In this document: piece by piece, positions 22,363 through 34,256 of the stretch | Layout: each line of letters opens with the position of its first letter | How positions within the stretch are numbered: the stretch's first letter is position 1 | NCBI RefSeq assembly: GCF_033568475.1 | Contig: NC_133121.1 | Span: forward strand, 128,186,375 to 128,250,374 | From: Henckelia pumila | Lineage: Eukaryota; Streptophyta; Magnoliopsida; Lamiales; Gesneriaceae | Direction: 5' to 3' | DNA length: 64,000 bases | The notes under the pieces: model-generated | Told to the model about the DNA's origin: nothing | Databases searched by the model: none | What the model saw: only the letters and a program-made list of their open reading frames with translations | Translations under genes and position numbers: made by a program

Positions 22363-25277
22363 CTAAGGTTTATCTTCATCCGACGGTTGGCATTGCCCGG
22401 GGATAGAATCCGAATCAACGAAGAACTCCTCGACTGCAAGAAGCCCAGAACAAGTGAGAAAAGAAACATGAAATATTTCGGGCCATAATTAAAAAACACA
22501 ACTCACATGCATTTGCATTCTTAGTCAGAAGTGAAGTAAAACTATGAAGCATTACCTATATCCTCTTGTTCCGGAGAATCGAGTAGAATATCTGAATCAG
22601 AAGGCAAAAATGGCGATCCGGGATAATTTCCGAGAGCTCCCAAGTCTGCATTTTAATATGTAGTAGAAAGTTTCAAAAAAATATGACAGGCTCTGCAGCT
22701 AGGAAGTTTCAAGAAAATATGCAGTTCCGTGTATAGCAGGTATATAAACCCTTAGCTTGCATGCTTATACGTTATTGTGACATATGAGCATCAAATCTTG
22801 TTCCAAACAGAACGAAATTAAATTCAGAACATGCAAAAGGTTCGGTTATATTAGAATTTACCTCCCAAGTTTGATAAATCTGCAGTTAGGTCTGAAAGAC
22901 TGAAATTCCATGGAATCTGAGCCAAGGATCTGAGTGAATCTCTGGAATTCCCAGCTCCGCTGTCTTGGGAAAGCTGCAGTCCCACCGAACCAGCCACGTC
23001 CGTCGTGAAAGCCGTATCAAGGGCTGAATTGTCCACGGCCATGCCTGATATTTCCGATGCAGTAAAGGGAAAATGGCTACTTGATGCCACTGAAGTAGGG
23101 CTAGCAGGCAAATCTGACATGGATGAGAGTCCGTTGTTTGGTGGCATAACGGGAGATACATCAGCAGCAGTATTGTCGATCACCATTCTGAAATAAAAAT
23201 CCGTTTATAAGCACAGAGATTTGGTTAGATAATTAGTGATATAATCCAAAATAACAATAGTATCAAAGAGTTAATTTTGTCAGATCCTAACAATTATCTC
23301 CCTCTTCAAGTTTAAAAGTTGCTACCATCACAAATAAGTCTCCCCCGTAATTTCTCCACAATAAAAATTAAACAGAAAAATAGAGTTCGGGATACACTGA
23401 GTAAAAGAGAATCCTCACTCATTTCCAGAATTCATCCGCATCGGAAGATAATTTCCCGGAGCTGGAATTCCATTGACAATGTGACAGTTGGGTGTGGGAA
23501 AGCCCATGGGATCAATATGAGGTTGCCCTGTAGCAGGAACTGGAGGCTGCTGCATGACTGGGTATCCCATCGGTAAGTTGTTGACTGCACTGCAAAGAAG
23601 CACCATTGAATATTGATGATAATATAAATGTAACATGTTACACCATTAAATAAGATAGTGTAAATATTTGGACAAGTGTTTTCATGGCAAGTCATTTTTT
23701 TTTTGACTCCGCACTTCTTTTTTCAATTCAGAGAGAGCGAAAGGTCAACAACAGATATTTTAAAATTCTTGCCACCAATACTTGGAAGGATTACTGAGAA
23801 GCTTGGTTCTAGACGGACATGAACTAGAGAACAGATAATTTTACACTTGAATAAAGCACCAAAAGGTGAGTCTAACCGGGCATTGGATGGATTCCATTCT
23901 GCATTGGATGAATTCCATTCTGCGCAGGAGCCAAGGGAACCTTAGGAGGCACTTGATACCTCATCAGATGATACTGATGCTCGAGCAAGTGGTTAAATGA
24001 GATAATTTGCTTTTTCAATTTCAGCCTTATATAGTATGCCCGGAAAAATTCAGAATTTTCTTCTTCTAGTTTCTGCCATACTATTTGTGGAATGAATGGA
24101 AGGATGCATAAAAAAAAGGTTAATAATACTGAAAACATCCTTGCACGATGAAGGAAATACGCGTCAAAATCATCACGCATGTTTGACAGAAGGGTTTCTA
24201 TCACAACTGAAAGACACATACCTAATGAGGTGAATCCAGGATCTATTCGGGCACGATTAAGTAGGGTCTTTACCACCTCATCTCTATTCATATATAACTG
24301 AAGACATCTTTCAATCAGATTCTGAACCTGTAGTAGATATGTTAAATCAATTAAAACAGATAACCACAGTATGAAAGTTGTTGCATAAAACTTAAAAGAA
24401 AAAGGGTTCAAAAATTTATAGTTGGCTTACAAGTTCAATATCCTCACGGGACACTTTTCTCTTGTCATTGCTTGATACTGAAACTGAGGCCGAGTCTGGT
24501 ACAGGAGTCTCAGTGGCATTGTTTGGATGTTCACTTTGGCTATCATTTAAAACAAGATTAGTAGGCTTTATGTCCCGAGTGTTTGGTGGATCCTGCATAA
24601 GGTTCTTTAAGTCAGTCAAAAGAAAAGCAGACTAAACAGTCATAATTTCAAGGATCTAAAAATACTGACATTCAGAATGAGCAAAATGTTTAACATGTTT
24701 TTCCATATTATAGTTATACAGAGTTAACTCCATAGCTAACCTTTCGTGATGCAAAATCTCCATTTATAGGCAATTTATAGCTTCAAACAACCATTTTGCA
24801 TTCAATGTTTGCCTGGTTATTAGACTTGAAGAAGAAAACTGAATCACATGGTAAAAACAATATTCATCTGCTACGAACAACAAAACGGTAAATGGATGTG
24901 CCGTCACAAAGAAGAAAAACACAAACAAAGAAAGAAAATGCAGACATTATCTTCTTGTAACTAAATATATACAATTAACCTTTGCATCTCAATTTTCTTT
25001 TCTTTTTCTCCTTCCCGTGTTGATATCAAGAATAAATGGTAAGTATCCAAATGCAAAATCTATGCTGCAATTTTCAGGAAGAATATACAAAAAAGGCAAT
25101 GCATATCTGATGGTTTTAAACCAGAAATCAAAAACAAAAATTCAATTCTAGCAACACATAAGTTATTCTCCTCCAAAAAAAAAAATCAACTTCAATTACA
25201 GTTGGGAAAAGAAAATGTTATCCATTAGAAAACTTAAAGGAGGGTTCAAATATAAGAGTAACCTGTGTGCTCTTCAT
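22363..25277 (-). CDS. Plant-specific TIGR01589-domain protein, 8 coding exons
   Basis: Exons in transcript order: 25277-25263, 24592-24431, 24327-24222, 24080-23877, 23584-23419, 23187-22862, 22645-22556, 22433-22363. They total 1140 nt (379 aa) with all phases consistent; the first coding exon is only MKSTQ. Residues ~55-130 (DIELVQNLIERCLQLYMNRD through VWQKLEEENSEFFRAYYIRL) match the conserved helical block I know as the plant-specific TIGR01589 domain. The middle is Pro/Met/Gln-rich with a short repeat (QNGIHPM twice), and the C-terminal half is Ser/Asp-rich and acidic, ending in an acidic tail. Such composition suggests a disordered, possibly nuclear regulatory protein, but the function of the family is unknown to me. 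Some databases label members misleadingly as angiotensin-converting enzyme 2; nothing here supports a peptidase. Confidence 0.85.
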
Positions 25278-27440
25278 TTTATCTAAAAGCCAGTTGATAA
25301 TGGCTCTCCATGAAGCTTTTGTATCTCTTAAAGGTATTTAATTTTACCCACTTTAAACTGAGGCACTTCTTCACCTGAAAGAAATAATGTGTCGCTAAGA
25401 AGTGAATATTCGTATTTTGGCATGAAATTATCTGAAATATTATTGTCTTCAGTTTCGCAGGATTACGGACACATAATTTATTAGCCTAGTAAACCAATCA
25501 TAGGACAAATCAACGGTTTTAAGCATACATCTGGCATCAAAATTATATTTATTTTACCATCATTTCAAAAGTGTAATGCATATCACAACCAAATATAAAT
25601 ATCCGACAAGCAAATATCATCACCTAGAAAATCAATTGGTCAATTATTGCAATAATGATATCAAGTTGTACGTAGTTGTGAAACATGTGTTACAGGACAT
25701 GTAGGTACTATGCTGCATTAAACCTACGAAATCCATGTTGAGCAAAAAAGTTGAAGGATCTTGGGTTTCAGATCTCTAGAAGATGGTTTGAGTTACTCAT
25801 ATGCAGCACATACAACCACTTGTGATTAGAGAAAGAGGACTGACGTTGTCGGAAAAAAAATTAGTGCTGACTGAAGGTGACCATTAGTCCATTTTCCGAA
25901 TCTACCACCAGGAATATCCATGTGTGTCGAAAGCTGGTCATTTACCGTCAACATGATATGATTGTCAACAAAGATTAGGGATTCAAACTACAGCAGTCTC
26001 ATTCCGCTGGAGGTAAATTTTAATTGTAAGTATAGGATTCAAATTATTATCCTTTTCCCACGGTAAACACTACAGACTCTTCGGTGGTATTGATCCAAAT
26101 AAGCCACAAAAAGGCAGAAGGGGCTCTTCAATCCCCAAATAGGAGAAAGGGTAATTTTTTACCCTCAAATTCAAGTGTACCCCATGATGCGTATCATGTT
26201 CCCCAGAAAACTCAAGGAAGTCCAAAGTCGCAATCAAGAATTACTGCTATAAAAATTCGATATTTTCCCTTCACAAGGACACTACTTATCGGCTAAGCCA
26301 AATTCCATCTGATTCCCGCATTTCCTCTTGAGTTTCAAATCTCAGGAACTTAGCTCATCACACAAAAAATGTCCGGCAAACCCATTCAGAAAGAGATTGC
26401 AGACACACACAATCACCATCAGCACTGTAACCACAAGCTCCAAACGGGCAACATTTTTACAACGTCGACAGACAGAAAAATGACTTAGTTTCCGCGCATC
26501 TAATTAGCCACAAGCAGTAGTGGGGGGAGTGAAGGTCCAGCCATGTGGTGGTCGGCTGTCTTCGATATTGTATGGTTTTCGTACACTAAGGGGTGAAATG
26601 TATTTTGCCTCCTAAAGTTGGAGCATTTTACTTCCGCCATCAACTAAAATTACTCCGCTAGAAACCAAGAGAGCTTAATTTAGTCCCAATAGCCAGAACA
26701 GGCGCGCGCCAAACTTGCGGGCCTATTACTACATTCAAACAGTTCATCATGAAAGACGAGACGTTTAGCAGATACAGTTTATTGATAAATCCACAACAGT
26801 CAATGTTTAGCACCAAGATTTTATACTTTATAACAAGACAAGAATATTAATATTCTAACTCTTCACTATAATCAAGGCAATAGCATTTCTTGTTTTTCCA
26901 CAACATGTTTGAAGCAAGAATGATGATCTGAGAGAAGAAAAAACCCAAAAAAAACAAATTTATTTTCTCTTACATAACTGAAAACATCAAATTTTCAATC
27001 TTTTGCAGATATCCATCAACGGGTGCAAAATCTTCCCGTATATTTTAATTTTAACCCATAAACATACATCCATCCAAATCTAAGAATTCCCATATCCACG
27101 ATAACTTAAATAGTAGAAAAGATCTACAGAATTTGAAAGCACAATTCTCATTATTATGAAAAATGATAGACCCACATGGATTTAAAATAAATAAATCAAG
27201 AAAGTACCTTTTTAAGCAGCTTGAACTTCAACCGCTCGAAAAGGTCCAATCTTTAGGATTATATCGACAAATTATCCAACACCAGTAAAGTAAAAGCAGA
27301 TTCGGACTAAAATTTCAATATGAGAAGCGAGAGTTCAAGAACTCTCTATCGTGTTTGCCTCAGCTTGCATTGCGAAAACCAAGAAAATGTATGCTTATAT
27401 TATTGAAGAGAAAGAAAATTGGGAACAGAAGTGGAGCAAC
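25278..27440 (-). other. Probable spliced 5' leader of the TIGR01589-domain gene
   Basis: A good acceptor (pyrimidine run then CAG) ends at 25375, making 25374-25278 leader sequence in the first coding exon. A plausible upstream leader exon has its donor (AAG|GTACTT) at 27208/27207 and would start near 27440. The 1.8-kb intron between shows no gene. These junctions rest on consensus only. Confidence 0.45.
25279..25311 (-). promoter_or_regulatory. 10-codon uORF ending one base before the main ATG
   Basis: On the - strand, ATG 25311-25309 opens MESHYQLAFR and stops with TAA at 25281-25279. The main ATG begins at 25277, one base further on. If the leader is transcribed as inferred, this uORF would impose reinitiation on the main frame. 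Confidence 0.5.
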
Positions 27441-27599
27441 TGAGCATTTTTCCCCATGGTGAAGTTGGTCGGAGTCATGGAGGATCTGCTTTCGGTTAAA
27501 AATGGTGGCTGTGAATCATGTGAGAGGTTTTATTATGGTTTTGTTGTTGCTGTCACTGGCGAGGGTGGCGCGTGTTCGTGTTGTGATAAGTTTGACATG

Positions 27600-27604
<5 letters not shown>

Positions 27605-27640
<36 letters not shown>
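27605..27640. repeat. (GA)n microsatellite, first tract
   Basis: Uninterrupted GA dinucleotides, about 36 bp, some 165-200 bp upstream of the presumed start of the - strand TIGR01589-domain gene. On that strand it reads (CT)n, like plant GAGA/CT-rich promoter elements bound by BPC proteins. Confidence 0.9.
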
Positions 27641-27645
<5 letters not shown>

Positions 27646-27651
27646 TTTTCA

Positions 27652-27656
<5 letters not shown>

Positions 27657-27690
<34 letters not shown>
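27657..27690. repeat. (GA)n microsatellite, second tract
   Basis: A second GA tract of about 34 bp, separated from the first by 16 bp of AT-rich sequence and in the same orientation. Confidence 0.9.
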
Positions 27691-27691
<1 letters not shown>

Positions 27692-29466
27692 CCGAGAAAT
27701 CTGCACCGTGACCCAAATTATGTGAGTTATTAAAAAATGGAATATCAATTTTGATTTTGTTGGCAAGTGTGTCCGACCAAGGGGAAGATAGGGGATTTTA
27801 GCTTCTAACATCAAATATAATTCGGGATTAGTTTTCACATCATGAGATTTCGAATATGTTTGCTGAGTATAAGCTCCTTAAATTTACTTGAGATTTTGAT
27901 ATAAATACATTTTAATTGGGTATATTACTTATATCATGCGTGAGAAACAAAATCTAACAAAATTAATCTATTGACATATACATTTCAAGTATCAACCAAA
28001 TCAAATCGGATGTGTGATTATAATTTTTAGGTATGGAATATTAACACTTTTTTGGGTCAAATAAAGTAATTGCTGAAAATATGACTCTCTCTCTCACACA
28101 CACATATATATATATTAGGCACATGTAGCTTAAATTAAATATCACTGTATCAGTACTCAACTTAATTTGGGTACATGACTGTAATTTATTTTTTATTTTT
28201 AAGTTCAGTGAACTGAAATGAAAAAATATGTCAGCTCATAGACTTATAACTAATTTTTTCTTACACGAAAACTCAATCATAACTTATGTCTTCAATCATA
28301 ACTTATTTGGAGTTAAGACGAATCTCAATTCACCCAATTTATACTTTTCAAGTTTACTATATGTATAACATATAATATTCAATCTCGCGTTATTCTCGTC
28401 ATATTATTTATTTATTTAGTAACTATTTATTTACATCAATCAAATCATTAATTATTTATATTATATCAATCAAATCATTGAATTTAAATTACTATATTAT
28501 CATTATAAATAATATTATTCATATTTTATTTATTCTTAAAAACATAAAATGGTAATTTATCATTTTTATATAAAATTTAATCAATCAAATCAAATAAACT
28601 ATAATCTATCAATCAAATCAAATATTATGTTAACTATTATTTTTTTATTTATTTTATATTACATTATGTTATTTATCTATATATTATTTATCACATTACT
28701 CAAACCAAACACTAATCCATACAAAATTAAATTAATCATATTTAACCCTTCCCAAGCCAATCCCTGCTCTTAAAACATGAAAATTCTCATACAGCCATTC
28801 CTATTATATTGGCTTTTTTTTTTTCTGGAGACTTGCTTTTAGACAGTGACCTCTTTTGGATGAAATCAATTTGGCGTGTTGCAGCTCCTCATATGTCATA
28901 TGAAATTTTCTTTACAATATGGTACCACATGTGGTTTCGCATCTGGATGCTTCAACGAAGCTTGCGAGTCATTAAGTAAATTTTGACTACCTAAGCATTA
29001 GTTGATGGTTATTTTTTTTATTTCGTTACATGTTTAGTTCAAGCTCGATAAATTATTATAGTAATAAATCATCATTTTATTCATATAAATTGATTTGTCA
29101 TTTATATGATATATATCTGATGCGATTATCATAAAATGGGTATCCGAAGTGGGTATGACCCAGGGATAAAAATAGCAGCAAGCTTTCTCGCCTCGTCGTG
29201 AAGTTTCTCTACATACCAGAAACAAGAAAATTCGTCAGTGGGATGCCGGAGGGTTCTCCGGCGTCGTTATTCCGATGCTTAAGTTAGATTAAGATGTATG
29301 AAATGAGCTTATTAGATTTAAAGAAATTGAGTGTGAATGTGAAGATGTATATGAACGTAATAATATCATTCATCATTGATTCATTTCATTCCGTCAAATG
29401 ATGATGAACATGAATGATAATCTCTTTTGCAAAATAAAATTCGAACTTATGCATGAAACGTTCATA
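27691..29466. other. AT-rich spacer
   Basis: No supported gene. Holds a compound microsatellite (CT)n(CA)n(TA)n at 28085-28115 and long AT-rich stretches with repeated ATCAAATCA words (about 28430-28620). The stretch 29130-29290 is less AT-rich and has a 14-codon ORF (ATG 29243) covering a 7-bp stem and 4-nt loop (29245-29262); it could be a leftover leader or first exon. Confidence 0.4.
28085..28115. repeat. Compound microsatellite (CT)n(CA)n(TA)n
   Basis: Three adjoining dinucleotide runs with no interruption, in an AT-rich spacer. Confidence 0.85.
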
Positions 29467-29883
29467 GTAGGGGTGTAAACGAACCGAATCGAGTCAAATA
29501 ATGGTAAAATTTTAAGGCTCGAATTCGAGTTCGAGTTCGATTCGAAGTTCGATAATTTCAAATATTTTGGCTCGAGTTCGGCTCGAAATGAAGTTCGAGT
29601 TCGGTTCTAAATATTCGAACCTATTCGTGAACTATTTGGATATTATGATTCAAAAATCTTGAAATGTATATATTTTATTATATAATTATATTATATTAAT
29701 TAAATATTAAGGCTCGCGAACTATTCGCGAACTATAGAACAGAGTAATTTTGGCTCGAGCTCGACTTGAAAAAAAGTTCGAACATGTTCAAATTCGGCTC
29801 GAGTTCGATAAGCTCGAATACAAATCAAATATTTATCGAGCGGGTTCGTAAAGCTCACGAACATGTTCAGTTCGTTCGCACAC
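29467..29883. mobile_element. hAT-like MITE, about 417 bp
   Basis: The left end reads GGGTGTAAACGAACCGAA and the right end, in reverse complement, reads GTGTGCGAACGAACTGAA, giving imperfect terminal inverted repeats. TTCATA occurs on both flanks (29461-29466 and 29884-29889), consistent with a partly decayed 8-bp target duplication. The interior is full of TTCGAG/CTCGAA words and has no ORF. Sequences starting GGGGTGTAAACGAnCCGA are common non-autonomous plant elements; the hAT assignment is inference. Confidence 0.55.
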
Positions 29884-29889
29884 TTCATA

Positions 29890-32182
29890 AGACGAGTCAG
29901 CAATGAAATCTTCGATGAATGAGTTAACTCCGTCATTATTGGTTTTTTGAATAAATTGAGAAATCATTGTGAGTAAAAAGGAAGTGTGTATATGATATAA
30001 AAAACGTTAATTAGTTTTTTTCTCAATGCATGAGAACTCGATACATGATAAATATTGAAGCATATATACAGAATATCAATAATGAAAAAAATATTAAGAT
30101 ATAGAGATAAGATTGGCGGGTAAATTAGTATTGAGGTTAATAACTGAAGTAATGACGACATTAATATATTAATTAAATGATTTGTTGAACTCCTTAGACA
30201 CTCTTTCGCCTATGAGTCAATTTGAGACATTCATTAAAAGCATTTTCAACCGTCCTCTATAATAAAGAATTCATCTATTATAGAAAAGGTTTTATGTGAT
30301 ATTTTTATTTTAAATGAGAAAAATGAAAGATTTGAAATGTGTTTATAATGGGCTACAATAAAATTCTATGACAACATGGTCATTTTGTTTTGTTTTGTTT
30401 TTTCGTTTATTTTATTTTTCTAATATTTGTTTACTTGATCTGAGTGTTCAAAATTTTAAATTTGTTTTGATATATATGTGTGTTTGTTTAAAAAAAAAAA
30501 AAAAGAAGAATAGAATAGTGGAGTATTTGATATTTAGAAGATATGGATTAGAGAAATTTTTTGAAAATAGAGATTAGAGACCCATATTTTGAAAGATAGA
30601 AAATGAAAAATAAAGGATATGTGATGAAAATGACCTAATGATTAAAAGTATACGATATCTTGTAATTAAATAGTTAAAACCTTACAAATTCGACGAGTGG
30701 AATATTTTTTTCTAGCCGCCGATAGAAAAATTGGTTTTTCCCTTATTAACATTTGAATCCAAATAACACATAAAGTCTATACATGCATAAAGAATAAAAG
30801 AACCTAATATATTTATTCACGTTCCAAAGGTCACGAGAGTTTCCTGATCTCCTACAGTATATTATATTATTAACGCATAAACATTGGAAAACATAGCATA
30901 AAAATTTAGATATCTTTAGTCATTAACCCGTCAAACCAATTAAATTAACAAAGGTTGAATAAAATTACTTTTCGATGCCAATTAAAATCATCAAAATGGG
31001 CTAAGCCGTTGGATTGAATCATCCGCCAAATAAACGGATTAAATTGACAAAAAATTTTTGTTACGATTCATAATATAATACTAACCCGTTTTGACCGATC
31101 AATCATTGAAATATGAACCGGATTGCAAAAGGGTAGCTTCTGGTGAAAGAATATAAGTCCAAATGAAAATAATTATAATGATAATATTATTTATTTTATT
31201 AAAAAGTTTTGAATCGCTCGGTTCCTTTTTCCAGATCTGAACAAAAGGAGGAGAAAAGGTTGAAGGAAAGGAATATTAAATGTAGGCCATAAGGTTAGTT
31301 GTTTGAGCTTTTCTCACATCAAAAGGCCAGGCAGGGAGAAATTTGGGAATTCACACTCTAAATGACACTCTAAAATCCAAATCGCCTTTTCATGGTCGTG
31401 TCTTTTTACCTTAATAATCCGTTAAAATATTTTTTAAACATATAATTTTTGCTATTTTAAAATTAATGGTTTTTTTATTAGAAGTGATAAAATATTTTAA
31501 AATTTTAAAATATTTATAAAGATATTATTTTATTAAAAAAATAAATAAAAATAGGATTGATGATTTAGAAAGAATAATTATTCAACAATTTTTTTAAAAA
31601 AATAATTAATAAAGTTATATAACGAGTGTATATTGTAATTTTATATAAGTTTTATGTATGTGTTACGTGCTTGTATAATGTATGTTTTTTAATATAATTA
31701 TTTAAAAAAATTGAAAAATTTAAACTTAAAATTTGTTGGTTTTTAAAAATATTATTCGGGAAAAAAACTTTTGGTGTCAATTAAAATTTTATCCTTTATA
31801 AAGATTTAATGATCATATGATTGAGGCGATTCTATTTGATGACTAGTTGAGAGTTTAAAATCGAGTTTGGATGAGATGATTTGATTTTAAATGATTAATT
31901 TGATTCGATAAGATATTTGAATAAAGATATATCGAGTGATTTTCAAATAATAATAAGTATCATTAGATATACATAGATTAAACAAGGGGTGTATTTCAAC
32001 AAAAATCAATCAAAACAATATAATTGAGTCTCGAACTTTAAATATCATCACAAACTTAAGATAATGATGTCAAATAAGCTACAAGTCATCGACATAGATA
32101 TCTATAAAATAGACGATTACCCTATTTTATTCGTATCATGCCCATTGCAGTAATTAAAATATATATATATATATTTCATACC
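29890..32182. other. AT-rich spacer before the retrotransposon cluster
   Basis: No gene recognised. It contains an A-run at about 30489-30503 and, just before the first LTR, an (AT)n tract at about 32159-32174. Small ORFs here are AT-rich chance frames. Confidence 0.5.
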
Positions 32183-32792
32183 TGATGTTATGGGATATAT
32201 CCCGATATATCGTCTGATATCTCGGGATATATTTATTTTTTCGCATGAACTTAGATCGGGATTTGTGATCATCAGACAGATTATTGGTGGTAATTGGTGT
32301 TTGATAATTATTAATGGATATGGGTCTGTCAAATATTTACTATCTACATCTGGGTTTGGACTTGTCAATATAATTAAATCATGGGCCGCATCCCATGAGA
32401 CCAGGGACCTGCATATCATCTGATCATGGACTTTTGCCCTCTTAGTTATGGACTGACATCAGGGGCTACACGTCTTCCACGATCTACATCACAGGGGACA
32501 CCAGTACACGTCTTCCACGATCTACATCACAGGGAAGTTTTTACGATATATACTGGTTTTTCCTGATTACACAGACAAGTTGGGAAGAGAGTTTCTACAC
32601 TTTCTTCCCCATGATGTCTCTCACAATTTTCTTCTATATTTTTCTCTCATGTTTCTCTGCCTGACTTAGGCATCGGATGGGTCACGCCGGGAGAAATCCT
32701 GGCGCCCCCTGACCGGTTTATTCATGATTTTCAGGCAAGGACAGTCGGAGAATTCACAAAGACGACGAAGGAAATTTTTTGGGATGTCATCA
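32183..32792 (+). repeat. LTR of a LARD-like (non-coding) retrotransposon, copy A
   Basis: 610 bp beginning TGATG and ending CATCA, followed at once by a primer-binding-site-like TTGGCGCCGTCTGTAGGA. It holds a 30-bp direct repeat (32467-32496 and 32505-32534) and a TATA-like GATATATACTGG around 32543. The PBS form is typical of large non-autonomous plant LTR elements. No matching 3' LTR is seen: the internal region ends at the gypsy LTR at 34257. Confidence 0.7.
32467..32534. repeat. 30-bp tandem repeat within the LARD-like LTR
   Basis: Two identical 30-bp copies (32467-32496, 32505-32534) separated by 8 bp. The pair recurs in the duplicated unit at about 50986-51053. Confidence 0.85.
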
Positions 32793-34256
32793 TTGGCGCC
32801 GTCTGTAGGAAATTGAGTCTGATTCAATTTCTCTCTTTCTCTTAAAAAAAAGCATCCGGGCAGAAAGAATTCCTCTCTTACTCCCGCTTAAAAAAAAGGA
32901 TGTACCTTAACCAGGACATTCTTGGGTTTATTCCATCGGTTGTTGCGGCTTTTTCAAGTTTTTTCAATTGTTTCTACAGCCCAAGTCTTGAACCAGACAA
33001 CATCTTCATTCTCGAATTTTCTGCTGCTCGATGGGGAGAAGTAACATGAGCAACAGATTTTTGGTGAAGGTGGGCCACCGCAAATTTCATTTCTGCTTAG
33101 GAATTAGGGCTCTTACATTCCGACTTCCGGATTTCGAATTGCTGCTGGGTTGGGGTTGCTTGGATTCGATTCTAGAGTGTTTATGGGCTTGTTGTTCGTA
33201 TGTTGAAGCTATTTTCTTGACTACCCTGTGGTTGCATTTCGAGCTTGAACAGTTTTCTATCTGCTCAAATTTGAGAGCTTCTAATTGCCATCTCTGTTTT
33301 GGTTCGAGTTACTGGTGCGTGAAGGCTGTTGGGGAGCGTTTGATGCAATGTTTATCATTGTTTGGAGTTTTTGTGGTGCTGTTCTGGCTGCCTTTGTCAC
33401 TTATGAACATGTCTCAAAATTATGCCCGCCAAGTGATTGACATATTGCTTGCTGGTTGGATTATGGTTTCTCTGATATGTGGGGAACGATTTCATGCTCC
33501 TCGGTCTCATTATAAGTTGTACGTCTCAGTTAGTGCTTCTTTGGGCTTCCTTAATGGCCCAGTAGATAACGTTTCTACATGGCTGCTACATTGTGCATCC
33601 ATCGAATCGGCGCGCGACGTTATCCTGAGGAATATGATGATATAATTTTGATCTTTGGCTTAATATTTTCTTTTAAGTGCAGGGACAACACCTGAAGCAT
33701 GATTCCATTGGCAATGATCTCGGGCCAATACGAGATGAATACATCAGGAAGAACAAGGGAAGTCAATACATAACCACGAAGTTTTCTTGGGGTGTTCGAA
33801 TGTCGGGAACCGAGGCGCTACATCTCATTTATGTTTTGCTTGCAATGGACTTTTACTTTTTTAATTATCAAGAGCTGTAGCTCGACATGACGCATCGACT
33901 TCTAGCTCAATGCCACGCCTCGATTCCTTCTGTTGCGCTCGGTGTTTGATGCATTTTTTGAATTGGTTTTTCACATTTGCCGAGTTGAGTTTTGGCGGGA
34001 CAGTGGTGGACGCGAAGCCGTCTCCGGTGGTGATGGTGTTCATCTCGAGGAGACCCAACACGACCATATTGCAAATTCGGAGGTCTCGTATGGTGAAGTC
34101 GGACTTAAATATCTTACGACATAAGCAGCTTGACAGCTTGATTTGGAGCAGTCGGGCCCACCGGGCTTGGGATGGACGTTTGGAGGGAGTCGGGTTTCCT
34201 TTCCTAAATCCTATAAGCCCAGCGCATATCTCCGGGAGAAATATAAGTATTGATTT
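32793..34256 (+). mobile_element. Internal region of the LARD-like element, truncated by gypsy insertion
   Basis: Starts with the primer-binding site and has no gag or pol homology. It carries an ORF at 33031-33645 and a second short one at 33677-33880 preceded by an acceptor-like TTTTAAGTGCAG. The region stops where the gypsy LTR begins. It may carry captured host sequence, but I recognise none. Confidence 0.55.
33031..33645 (+). CDS. Unrecognised 204-residue ORF in the LARD-like element, copy A
   Basis: An ATG-started frame of 204 residues, rich in Cys, Leu, Phe and Trp, with one strongly hydrophobic run near residues 105-125 (CLSLFGVFVVLFWLPLSLM). I recognise no domain. It is unchanged in the duplicate at 51550-52164, but that duplicate is too recent for conservation to mean anything. 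No gag, protease or pol motif is present. It could be captured host sequence, an element-specific protein, or chance. Confidence 0.3.
   Translation: MGRSNMSNRFLVKVGHRKFHFCLGIRALTFRLPDFELLLGWGCLDSILECLWACCSYVEAIFLTTLWLHFELEQFSICSNLRASNCHLCFGSSYWCVKAVGERLMQCLSLFGVFVVLFWLPLSLMNMSQNYARQVIDILLAGWIMVSLICGERFHAPRSHYKLYVSVSASLGFLNGPVDNVSTWLLHCASIESARDVILRNMMI

Noticed and set aside
24416..24619. ATG 24619 as the start of the TIGR01589-domain protein
   Set aside because: The residues before DPPNTRD are intron. A good acceptor at 24593-24595 joins them to MKSTQ at 25277.
27456..27725. 89-codon + strand ORF
   Set aside because: More than a third of it is translated GA microsatellite (Arg-Glu repeats); the rest overlaps the presumed promoter and leader of the - strand gene.
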